A stretch of DNA of 10,524 nt. Origin: Deltaproteobacteria bacterium UBA796. GTDB lineage: Bacteria; Myxococcota_A; UBA796. The notes under the pieces were generated by a model. The model had not been told where the DNA came from, ran no database searches, and saw only the letters and a list, made by a program, of their open reading frames with translations. Positions 1-5,852 of the stretch are shown here, in pieces (position 1 is the first letter of the stretch; each line of letters starts with the position of its first letter). The translations under genes were made by a program, and so were the position numbers. The DNA is taken from the NCBI GenBank assembly GCA_002296975.1, contig DBIS01000249.1, positions 1 to 10,524 of the forward strand, in the 5' to 3' direction.

Positions 1-233
1 ATGTCCAAGACAAAGCCCTCCATGCGCATGCACCCGTCTGCGGTGCTACCAGAAAACCCAGTCATGCCTGCGAGGGGCAGGTGGACCCTCGGGTCGCGCA
101 TTTTTTCCGGGCTCGGCTTTGGGATAATAAGCTGCGGCGTAGAGAACTGCCCGCCCATGCTCACCGTTCGCCAAAGCAGCACACCATTGGCCATCATGGC
201 CACCATCACCGTCGAAAACAAGCGTCCGCTCAT
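1..233 (-). CDS. Small membrane-anchored protein B' (partial, cut by left edge)
   Basis: The reading frame starts at ATG 233 on the minus strand and is open to the window edge, giving 77 residues with the C-terminus missing. An in-frame TAA lies just upstream, so the start is well fixed, and it overlaps the stop of the preceding gene A' as ATGA. Residues 5-21 are a hydrophobic anchor and the rest is predicted to be outside the cytoplasm. Residues about 45-77 match residues 51-83 of protein B (5418-5852): both contain RDP, H[ML]PLAGM, GF.G, D.C and RM with the same spacing, 18 of 33 positions identical by eye. This match on the minus strand shows that the frame is real and that the overlapping plus-strand frame at 1-255 is its shadow. 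I recognise no family. By analogy with the right-hand copy, a C-like gene may follow beyond the edge. Confidence 0.8.
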   Translation of the reverse strand, partial: MSGRLFSTVMVAMMANGVLLWRTVSMGGQFSTPQLIIPKPSPEKMRDPRVHLPLAGMTGFSGSTADGCMRMEGFVLD

Positions 234-373
234 GGTCTTTCCGATAGCTGATTAAAAGCCGTGACTTGCAAACGGTGGCGCTTCCAGGAGACAGACAAAG
301 CTTGCCCGCGATGAGAGATCGCCATGGCCATCAGCCCGTTGAGCACCATCAATAGCCCGATATTGTTGAGCAT
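230..373 (-). CDS. Tiny single-span membrane protein A'
   Basis: This encodes a 47-residue protein from ATG 373, preceded by AAGGGCGA as a plausible ribosome site. Residues 5-19 form a hydrophobic segment, followed by a basic, Gln-rich tail. The tail begins SHRGQ and carries W and RLQ further on. It aligns with the tail of protein A (5293-5421) as SHRxQ-x-L-x3-W-x3-RLQ, about 9 of 19 positions identical. The stop overlaps the start of B' as ATGA, so A' and B' should be translationally coupled. A' diverges from the sulfatase-like gene at 417 across 43 bases, as A diverges from the sulfatase-like gene at 5262. The function is unknown. Its conservation at matching positions in two diverged copies argues that it is a real gene. 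A longer upstream frame exists, but it runs through the divergent promoter gap and into the opposite gene, so I reject it. Confidence 0.72.
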   Translation of the reverse strand: MLNNIGLLMVLNGLMAMAISHRGQALSVSWKRHRLQVTAFNQLSERP

Positions 374-416
374 CCGTCGCCCTTGAGCTTTGCTGTTCTT
401 GGCCTTAGTCAGTGGT
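374..416. promoter_or_regulatory. 43-bp divergent gap between A' and sulfatase-like gene 1
   Basis: This is the only non-coding stretch between two divergently oriented operons. I see no convincing -35/-10 pair in it. At 43 bases it is too short for two independent promoters with leaders, so at least one promoter should lie inside the opposing gene, or the mRNAs are nearly leaderless. A TTG at 390 could start the plus-strand gene and would shrink the gap further. Confidence 0.35.
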
Positions 417-1760
417 ATGTCCTCCCTATTTCCCGCCCTCGTGGCCGGTATATTTTTGGCGAGCATCGGGCTTGTTCGCTCGACTGCCCAAGCGGCGCCA
501 CCCAATGTGGTGATCGTGTCTATTGATACCATGCGGGCCGATCGCGTGGGGATGGCGGGTGCAGACCAACGCAGCCTCACGCCCAACCTTGACGCATTCG
601 CCAAGGGTGCCCACGTCTTTGAATCCGCTTTTTCGGTGTCCAACGAGACGTTGTTTTCGCACGCCGCATTGTTCACGGGTCAAAAGCCCTCAGCACATGG
701 CGAGCTCAGCTACTTAGCGTTTGCTTTGGACCCGCAATATCCAAGCCTGGCTCAAAACCTCAAAACACAGGGCTATGTCACAGAGGCTGTGGTGGCCGGT
801 GGGCACTTGGCGCCCATTTTTGGTCTAGACAAGGGTTTTGACCGCTACAACTCCCTGGGAAGTTTTGGATCTTTTCAGGCCACAGTGCCAGCCGCCATCG
901 ACGCCTTGGGTCGCCTTCGCCAAGGTGAGTCGCCCTTTTTATTGTTCGTGCACGGCTATGATTGCCACTCTCCTTACCCAAAGCCGGGCCTCATGTTTCG
1001 CCTTGAAAGTCCGGGCTACAAAGGCCCAATGCTTGCCCTCGCCCGTCAACCGCTCACCTACGAGCGGATTCGCTGGGGCACATACTTCCCGAATTTTCAG
1101 CCAGAGCAATTGGTGAGTGACGATGGCGTGGGGTTTTTGAGCGTGTCGATGTTTTCTGCCTTGGCCGACCATGCAAAGATGCCCCACCACCCACGCCAGA
1201 AGTTGGACGGGGCTGATGTGGACTTTCTCAAGGGAAGCTACAACGCGGCTGTGCGCTATGCAGACCATTTTTTGGGCATATTGCTTGAAAGTATCGCCCA
1301 GGTAGAGGGAGACACGGTCGTGATTGTGTTGTCTGACCACGGTGAAGACTTGATGGATCATGGTTTTTTTAATCATCGGATTGGGCTTTTCGATGAAAAC
1401 ACACAGGTCGTATTGATGATGGCTGGCCCTAAAATCCCCGCCGCCAAAGACATGGGTGTTGCGAGCCTGGGCGCTGTGTACGACACGGTGGTGGGCTTGG
1501 CTCAAGGTCACAAACGGGGCTTGTTAGGGCCCCAGCGGTCACCGGATGGGGTGGCCTATAGTGAGTCGCTTCGGGGAGAGGTGAGTGTTCGGACCGCTGC
1601 GGGCCGGCTGATACTTTCTGACGGATACACCATGCCAAGCACCCCACCAAGCTTAGCGCCCGAGGGCAGCGTGCTGTTGGGGCCAGATGGGCAAATTTTG
1701 GATTGGTCTGACCCCGCCTTGGCAGGGCTTTGGGCAGCCTTGCTCGGTGCAGGCGCATGA
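417..1760 (+). CDS. Exported sulfatase-like protein 1 (alkaline phosphatase superfamily)
   Basis: This encodes a 447-residue exported hydrolase of the sulfatase/phosphoglycerol-transferase type. I chose ATG 417 over TTG 390. It gives a clean signal peptide (hydrophobic 5-20, likely cut after AQA at 24-26), and its numbering then matches the paralogue at 4075-5262 almost residue for residue. The metal site looks intact: D37 in SIDTMRADR, and D307-H308 in SDHGED, with H315 and H320 nearby. The nucleophile position is T78 in TLFSH, where sulfatases have C-x-P-x-R, so this is not a substrate for formylglycine maturation. HGYDCH (179-184) and GGH..PIFG (128-135) are shared with the protein at 2328-3815. 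Family members cleave or transfer sulfate or phosphate esters. The substrate here cannot be told, and phosphatase or transferase activity is as likely as sulfatase. The stop overlaps the EF-hand gene as ATGA. Confidence 0.88.
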   Translation: MSSLFPALVAGIFLASIGLVRSTAQAAPPNVVIVSIDTMRADRVGMAGADQRSLTPNLDAFAKGAHVFESAFSVSNETLFSHAALFTGQKPSAHGELSYLAFALDPQYPSLAQNLKTQGYVTEAVVAGGHLAPIFGLDKGFDRYNSLGSFGSFQATVPAAIDALGRLRQGESPFLLFVHGYDCHSPYPKPGLMFRLESPGYKGPMLALARQPLTYERIRWGTYFPNFQPEQLVSDDGVGFLSVSMFSALADHAKMPHHPRQKLDGADVDFLKGSYNAAVRYADHFLGILLESIAQVEGDTVVIVLSDHGEDLMDHGFFNHRIGLFDENTQVVLMMAGPKIPAAKDMGVASLGAVYDTVVGLAQGHKRGLLGPQRSPDGVAYSESLRGEVSVRTAAGRLILSDGYTMPSTPPSLAPEGSVLLGPDGQILDWSDPALAGLWAALLGAGA

Positions 1761-2035
1761 GCCGAGTTTTACTCATTTTCAGCGTACTCTTATGTGTTTG
1801 TGCGTTGTTTTATCTGCAACACCAGCCCGAAAACCATCTCATCTCTCCCATTTTTGAGGCTGCGGATGGAGATCATGATGGGGTGATCAGCGAGGAGGAG
1901 TACCAAAAAGTGGGTGATCCCTCTCTGGACTTTTCGGTCCTCGATACCGATGGCGATGGTGCCCTTAGCCCCGGTGAGGTGGAGGCATCAATCCGCTTGA
2001 TCGACCCAGCTTGGGCTTATCGAGATCCAAGCTGA
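1757..2035 (+). CDS. Membrane-anchored two-EF-hand protein EF1
   Basis: This is a 92-residue protein starting at ATG 1757 inside the stop of sulfatase-like gene 1 (ATGA overlap). Residues 4-20 form an uncleaved signal anchor or signal peptide. Two canonical 12-residue calcium loops follow. D37 to E48 reads DGDHDGVISEEE and D63 to E74 reads DTDGDGALSPGE, both with acids at positions 1, 3, 5 and 12. The loops are 26 residues apart, as in the two other EF-hand proteins of this locus, and the segment PIF before the first loop is shared with EF3. It should bind calcium outside the cytoplasm, close to the membrane. A partnership with the preceding sulfatase-like enzyme is inferred from coupling and from the threefold recurrence of the pair. 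The gene ends convergently with EF2 and overlaps it by 19 bp. Confidence 0.88.
   Translation: MSRVLLIFSVLLCVCALFYLQHQPENHLISPIFEAADGDHDGVISEEEYQKVGDPSLDFSVLDTDGDGALSPGEVEASIRLIDPAWAYRDPS
2007..2034. terminator. 8-bp perfect inverted repeat at convergent 3' ends
   Basis: CAGCTTGG at 2007-2014 and CCAAGCTG at 2027-2034 are perfect reverse complements around a 12-nt loop. The hairpin spans the stop codons of both convergent EF-hand genes. On the plus strand it is followed by a modest T-rich patch (TGATTTT from 2041). On the minus strand no T-run follows. It may be a bidirectional terminator or a 3'-end stabilising hairpin. The chance of such a repeat arising within coding sequence is not negligible. 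Confidence 0.4.
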
Positions 2036-2328
2036 GGCTCTGATTTTGGGTCTTGGGTGAGCAGATGACGGTGGGAATCGACCAAGGCCGGTGTCGCCCA
2101 CAATATCTCCTCAAGTTCCGTGATGCTGATGAAGCGGTCTTCGTTTTTGTCCCCATCGGCCATGGTGGCTGAGGGCAGGCTCACAGACCGAAACTCTTGG
2201 CTGCTTAAGCGGCCATCACCGTCGCGATCGAGCACAAGCATCAACGAAGAAGCCGGCTCGAATCGCGGCGAGGCCGGTGTTGGGGTTGGGCTCAATGTGC
2301 AGTTTAGGGTGAAAATGAGCGCGAGCAT
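2017..2328 (-). CDS. Secreted or anchored two-EF-hand protein EF2
   Basis: This is a 103-residue protein. I chose ATG 2328, which overlaps the stop of sulfatase-like gene 2 as TAATG, over a TTG two codons upstream. Residues 1-11 are hydrophobic and are followed by a Pro/Thr/Ser linker, so it is exported. C10 is not in a good lipobox (TLNC), so lipidation is doubtful. The EF loops are D34 to E45 (DRDGDGRLSSQE) and D60 to E71 (DKNEDRFISITE). The second has Arg instead of Gly at position 6 but keeps the acids at 1, 5 and 12 and Asn at 3. Loop spacing is 26 residues, as in EF1 and EF3. It is the last gene of the minus-strand operon sulfatase 3 - EF3 - sulfatase 2 - EF2. The C-terminal 25 residues are polar and unrelated to EF1 or EF3. 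Confidence 0.85.
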   Translation of the reverse strand: MLALIFTLNCTLSPTPTPASPRFEPASSLMLVLDRDGDGRLSSQEFRSVSLPSATMADGDKNEDRFISITELEEILWATPALVDSHRHLLTQDPKSEPQLGSR

Positions 2329-3815
2329 TACCAATATCCTTGGGCTTGCAGTTCACGTTCAGCCGCCTCGTTTTTGGGGGCTTGAATTGTGGATATGTGG
2401 AGAGATTCGGCCCATTTGATGAGCTCAGCCCTCAGCATATTTGCGGTGTTGGGGTCTGATTTGAGGATATTAATTTGCTCGTTGATGTCGTCTTTGACTG
2501 AAAACAAGGCCCAGTGTTTTTCGTTAAACTCGGTGCGACGCATGGTGTCGAGGTACTGTGGGTCGGTCAGCGAAAGCCCAGAGAATGTCAGGCGGTGGGT
2601 CTTGCTGCGAATAGAACGCTGCCCAAGTACCCCTTGGCTGATGGCAAATTGACCGACTTTCGGCCCGGCCATCAGGTCTTCCCCACGGCTGACAGCGGGC
2701 GGGGTGATCTGAGCTATCGCGGCCAAGGTGGGGACGATGTCGATGGCCTCAGCCAAGTCTTGTCTGACCGTTCCCCGTTGAGCCTGTGGCACAGCGCCGC
2801 CGCCAATGATGAATGGCACCCTTGTGGTGGAGTCGTAGACCACCGCACGGTGGTTGGTATAGCCGTGGTCTTGGAGGTCTTCGCCGTGATCTGCGGTGAT
2901 GATCACAAGGGTGTTTTTCCATAAATCCGCGGTGACCAAAGCTTGGAATAAAAACCCCAGATAAGCATCGGCAGACAGCGCGCATGCATCGTAGTGGGTG
3001 TTCAAATGCACAAGCTCCGCCTGGGATAATGTGTGGAGTTTTGAGCTGTCAATTCGCCCGAACTCAGCGGCCAACTTTAGATAATGGGCGGGGTCGAGCA
3101 TTTGCTCCCCATTATTATGCCAAACTCGGCCAATATCCTGGTTTGTCGGGTATAATTTGCTGTGGTCTACACCGTTAAAGACCACCTCGGACCAGTTTCT
3201 GCTCTTTAGCTTTCGCTCCATTCCCGAAGACACGGCGACGGTGTCTTGGAACGGGTGGTAAAACACGGAGGCTTGGGTGTGAGGCCGGTGGCAATCATAG
3301 CCGTGTACAAAGGCGAAAAATGGTTTTTCATCGGGCTTTTGGATCCAGTCGATGGCCATCGGTACGGTGTCTTGAAAGCTACCAAAATCTGCACCTTGGG
3401 CATGGGTTTGAAACCCCTGCATAAAGCCAAAAATGGGCTTGATATGCCCCCCAGCGTTGAAGCTCCCGGTGCGATAGCCGGCGGCCACCATCATCTCGGC
3501 GACGGTTGTCTCGCCTGGTGGCAAAACGAATCTGCGGTAGTCCGGCCATGCGATTTCAGATGGATACCGGCCAGTAAACATTGCGGCGTGGGACAGTAAA
3601 GATTCATTGGATTGGCTGAATGCAAGCTCAAACCGGGTTCCGTGCTTGGCCACAATGTCGATATTGGGTGTATTGGGCTGACTGTGACCGTAGGTGTGCA
3701 TGCGGTCGGCCCGAAGCCCGTCGATGCTGATGAGCAGCACATGTGGTTTGGTCACTTTGGCTTGAGCTGCCACGGGTGGGGTCACCAAGGCCAAAGCCAA
3801 CAAAGCGTAGATCAC
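2328..3815 (-). CDS. Exported sulfatase-like protein 2 (alkaline phosphatase superfamily)
   Basis: This is a 495-residue exported enzyme. I chose GTG 3815, because it overlaps the EF3 stop as GTGA and leaves a compact signal peptide (hydrophobic 2-13, likely cut after AQA at 17-19). A TTG at 3848 would add 11 residues and a 37-bp overlap. D32 (ISIDGLRADR) and D309-H310 (ADHGED), with H317 and H322, form the expected metal site. The nucleophile position is S72 in SLLSH, with neither Pro/Ala at +2 nor Arg at +4, so conversion to formylglycine is unlikely. It shares SNE.L.SHAA.FTG, GGH..PIFG, FGSFQ.TVP.AID and HGYDCH (171-176) with sulfatase-like protein 1. Its middle and C-terminal parts (about 185-300 and 400-495) are different and longer, so it is the outlier of the three. 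It is coupled to EF2 downstream. The substrate is unknown. Confidence 0.88.
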   Translation of the reverse strand: MIYALLALALVTPPVAAQAKVTKPHVLLISIDGLRADRMHTYGHSQPNTPNIDIVAKHGTRFELAFSQSNESLLSHAAMFTGRYPSEIAWPDYRRFVLPPGETTVAEMMVAAGYRTGSFNAGGHIKPIFGFMQGFQTHAQGADFGSFQDTVPMAIDWIQKPDEKPFFAFVHGYDCHRPHTQASVFYHPFQDTVAVSSGMERKLKSRNWSEVVFNGVDHSKLYPTNQDIGRVWHNNGEQMLDPAHYLKLAAEFGRIDSSKLHTLSQAELVHLNTHYDACALSADAYLGFLFQALVTADLWKNTLVIITADHGEDLQDHGYTNHRAVVYDSTTRVPFIIGGGAVPQAQRGTVRQDLAEAIDIVPTLAAIAQITPPAVSRGEDLMAGPKVGQFAISQGVLGQRSIRSKTHRLTFSGLSLTDPQYLDTMRRTEFNEKHWALFSVKDDINEQINILKSDPNTANMLRAELIKWAESLHISTIQAPKNEAAERELQAQGYW

Positions 3816-4078
3816 AGCGCCCCCAACACAGCGATATGTAGTTCCCAAGCCGAGATGCTTCCATCATGGTCGAGGTCGTGGCGCGAAAATCCAGCACCCG
3901 GTGCGGCAATAGCCTGAAATTCTTCGATATCTAAGCGTTTGTTTTGGTTTATATCTATGGATAAAAATATAGGTTTAACCAGACTTTTTGGCATATCTTG
4001 AGATAGAATATTTGGGCGAAACAGCATGATTATCAAAGCGGTCCCAAGGAGCAAGATTGGCAGGAGAATTCGGCTCAT
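3812..4078 (-). CDS. Membrane-anchored two-EF-hand protein EF3
   Basis: This is an 88-residue protein from ATG 4078, which overlaps the sulfatase-like gene 3 stop as ATGA. The longer start at 4093 would add five residues and break this coupling. It begins MSR followed by a hydrophobic span (4-20), as EF1 does. The calcium loops are D42 to E53 (DINQNKRLDIEE, with Asn at 3 and 5) and D68 to E79 (DLDHDGSISAWE), again 26 residues apart. PIF precedes loop 1 as in EF1, and FS followed by D.D.DG marks loop 2 in both, so EF1 and EF3 are the closest pair. This matches the relationship of their sulfatase partners. The stop overlaps the start of sulfatase-like gene 2 as GTGA, so four genes form one tightly coupled operon. 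Confidence 0.87.
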   Translation of the reverse strand: MSRILLPILLLGTALIIMLFRPNILSQDMPKSLVKPIFLSIDINQNKRLDIEEFQAIAAPGAGFSRHDLDHDGSISAWELHIAVLGAL

Positions 4079-5262
4079 GGTTGGATCTCCCACCCATTGA
4101 CATCCCGTACAAAAACCTGGCCGGGGCCTTGTTCTGCGAAGGGCTTTCCAGTCGATGCTGGCATCGGGTTTTGGGAGAGCAAGGCGAGCGTGATGTCCTT
4201 AATCTGTGTCATCGCGGTGGGGGCGGTCACCTGTTTTGGGTCGACACCGTACCCATAAAAGATGGCGGGCACATGGGTGGTGGTGTCGTTTAAAGCCGTG
4301 CGGGTTAAAAAATGGCCGTCTTCGCCTAAGGCTGCACCCGAGCTTCCCACCACCACAACGAGGGTATTTTCGAGGCGATGGCGACCACCGAGCCTGTCGA
4401 TGATGGCGCCGATTGCCATATCGGTCACCGCGACACCTGTGGCATAGGTGCCCCGCAAAAATCCCAGGTCTTTTTGGCTGAGGGCCAATCCCGTCCGGCC
4501 TCCTGCGATTTTTTCCGCAGGATTTGGGTCGATCACCATCGCCCCGTCCATGCTCAGGGTCTTCGTGGGCTTAAAGTCCCCAAACCAACGATTATCGTGA
4601 ATTTGCTCGTAGATATTGACCGGGTTCGACGGTCCCATCGCCTCAAGAAGTGGGCCTTGGTAGCCTGGGGTGTTGAGGCGCATCAAGCTTGGCGGGAGCA
4701 GCATTGGGTCTGTGCAATCCGACAGGTCAATCCATGCAAAAAATGGAGAATCTCCGTTTTTGAGGCCATCGAGTTCACCCAAAAATGTGGGCAAGACCTC
4801 GCGCACCCCCACCGACACTTTGGGTGCAACCGTGCGCTCGAAACCCTCGTCAAAGATATAATCTGGACCCACCCGAGGGCCGCTAAAGACCGCCAATGAA
4901 CGATAGTGGCGCGCGCTTAGGATGGCGCTCAGGCTTTCAGGTGTTTCGGAATATCGAAAACTCAGCCCATCGAGGGTGTCGATGCTGGATGGCGGCGCCC
5001 CCCGAAGCATGGCGGCAGTAGAAAACACGGTGTCATTGGATGGGGCGAAGGCTTTCGAAAAGCTCAGCCCCTTGGCTGTCATCGCGTCCAAGTTTGGGGT
5101 CAAACTCTTAGCCTGTATATGGGTGCGGCCGACGTGATCTGCGCGCAAGCCTTGGACGGTGATCAGCACCAAGTTTGGCCCATCCAATTTGATGGCCTGT
5201 CCATGTGCAGTGTGAACAAAGGCCAAGCAACAAGTGATGAATCGCAGTGCAGGGAAAGCCAT
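4075..5262 (-). CDS. Sulfatase-like pseudoenzyme 3 (metal ligands lost)
   Basis: This is a 395-residue exported protein from ATG 5262 (hydrophobic 5-17, likely cut after GQA at 21-23). It is clearly a paralogue of sulfatase-like protein 1: SLTPNLDA (53-60), SND/ETxFS (75-81), PGYxGPxL (199-206), FKP/FQP...DG and FL[RK]G[ST]Y recur in order. Catalytic positions are changed at the same residue numbers. D37 becomes Q37 (VQGLRADH), HGYDCH 179-184 becomes DLSDCT, and SDHGED 306-311 becomes GSSGAA, so D307 and H308 are both lost. H315 and H320 become D315 and T320. Only T78 (TVFST) remains. The frame is intact, with no stop or frameshift, and the gene opens the operon with overlapping EF3. So it looks like a maintained pseudoenzyme, perhaps a ligand-binding or regulatory partner, rather than a decaying pseudogene. 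No strong ribosome site is seen upstream. Confidence 0.88.
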   Translation of the reverse strand: MAFPALRFITCCLAFVHTAHGQAIKLDGPNLVLITVQGLRADHVGRTHIQAKSLTPNLDAMTAKGLSFSKAFAPSNDTVFSTAAMLRGAPPSSIDTLDGLSFRYSETPESLSAILSARHYRSLAVFSGPRVGPDYIFDEGFERTVAPKVSVGVREVLPTFLGELDGLKNGDSPFFAWIDLSDCTDPMLLPPSLMRLNTPGYQGPLLEAMGPSNPVNIYEQIHDNRWFGDFKPTKTLSMDGAMVIDPNPAEKIAGGRTGLALSQKDLGFLRGTYATGVAVTDMAIGAIIDRLGGRHRLENTLVVVVGSSGAALGEDGHFLTRTALNDTTTHVPAIFYGYGVDPKQVTAPTAMTQIKDITLALLSQNPMPASTGKPFAEQGPGQVFVRDVNGWEIQP

Positions 5263-5292
5263 GGTTGTGTAGGGTACACCCACGGAGGGCCA
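5263..5292. promoter_or_regulatory. 30-bp divergent gap with short inverted repeat
   Basis: The starts of sulfatase-like gene 3 (minus) and A (plus) are only 30 bases apart. The gap holds GTGTA-GGG-TACAC at 5267-5279, an inverted repeat with 5-bp arms, plus the ribosome site of A. Two promoters cannot fit here, so they must extend into the opposing coding sequences. The repeat could be an operator, but repeats of this size are common by chance. Confidence 0.3.
5284..5288 (+). promoter_or_regulatory. Ribosome binding site of A
   Basis: GGAGG lies 4 nt before ATG 5293. It supports starting A there rather than at upstream in-frame codons inside the opposite gene. Confidence 0.6.
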
Positions 5293-5421
5293 ATGACCAG
5301 ACGCGATCACCGTTTGAGCCTGTCCGTGATTTTGCTCATCTGCGCGGTGTTGGCCGCCGCATCCAGTCATCGCCATCAGCAGTTGATACAAGCGTGGTCT
5401 GTCGCGAGACTTCAGCAATGA
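5293..5421 (+). CDS. Tiny single-span membrane protein A
   Basis: This is a 42-residue protein with a basic N-terminus (RRDHR), a hydrophobic span at about 9-23, and a tail beginning SSHRHQ that is rich in Gln and basic residues. The topology is probably N-in, with a short periplasmic tail. The tail matches A' (230-373) in SHRxQ, L, W and RLQ at equal spacing. The start is set by GGAGG at 5284-5288, and the stop overlaps B as ATGA. It is the first gene of the operon A-B-C and diverges from the sulfatase-like pseudoenzyme gene. I recognise no family. The size and architecture resemble short accessory subunits of envelope complexes, but that is only an analogy. Confidence 0.72.
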   Translation: MTRRDHRLSLSVILLICAVLAAASSHRHQQLIQAWSVARLQQ

Positions 5422-5852
5422 AGTTGGGGGTGCTATTTTGGGGGGCCTGTCTCGCCGTGCTTGGCGTGAATTTGTGGCAGTTGGTCGAGATTGGGCGGGT
5501 GTCGGACTGGGGGGGGCACTATGGGAATAATTTTCTCAAGCCAAGCCACAAGCCCCAAACCCCACACAGCCGCGACCCCAAATTTCATATGCCCCTCGCC
5601 GGCATGGACGGCTTCGATGGACCTTTAGAGGACGCTTGTTTCCGCATGCGCGCATTTTTTTCGGATGCAATCTTTGTGCTGGGCGCTCAAGGGGTCACAA
5701 GCCCGGTCGATTATCATCTCATCTTGGTGGCCATACAGGACGGCCACTGTTCGGTGCAGTCCACAGCGCTCCAAAAGCCATTTCAGGATTTGACCAAGGC
5801 GTGGTACAAAGCTGGCATGGACCCTTTGGCACCATTGCGGACGCAACCATGA
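5418..5852 (+). CDS. Membrane-anchored periplasmic protein B
   Basis: This is a 144-residue protein whose residues 4-22 form a signal anchor. A Gly/Asn/His/Pro-rich linker (31-55) precedes a compact domain (56-130). The block HMPLAGMDGFDGPLEDACFR (57-76) is the part best conserved in B' at the left edge. Cysteines are C11 in the anchor and C74 and C111 in the soluble part. C74 is conserved in B', so a C74-C111 disulfide is possible. Both ends show 4-nt ATGA overlaps, with A before and C after, indicating one coupled operon. The domain does not match any family I know. Its repeated placement beside sulfatase-like genes suggests that it works with them at the outer face of the inner membrane. 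Confidence 0.82.
   Translation: MKLGVLFWGACLAVLGVNLWQLVEIGRVSDWGGHYGNNFLKPSHKPQTPHSRDPKFHMPLAGMDGFDGPLEDACFRMRAFFSDAIFVLGAQGVTSPVDYHLILVAIQDGHCSVQSTALQKPFQDLTKAWYKAGMDPLAPLRTQP

Noticed and set aside
1..255. Plus-strand 84-residue reading frame
   Set aside because: It is antisense to B', whose minus-strand protein matches protein B. The plus frame has no recognisable features.
390..416. TTG start for sulfatase-like gene 1
   Set aside because: ATG 417 gives a normal signal peptide and aligns in numbering with its paralogue.
230..676. Long 148-residue minus-strand version of A'
   Set aside because: Its first 101 residues are antisense to the sulfatase-like gene. Only the last 47 residues, from ATG 373, resemble A.
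4075..5262. Calling sulfatase-like gene 3 a pseudogene
   Set aside because: The frame is intact, coupled and full-length relative to its conserved core. Only catalytic residues are replaced.
5263..5418. 52-residue N-terminal extension of sulfatase-like protein 3
   Set aside because: It would cross the divergent gap and run antisense through A, and it has no signal-peptide logic. ATG 5262 starts a clean signal peptide.
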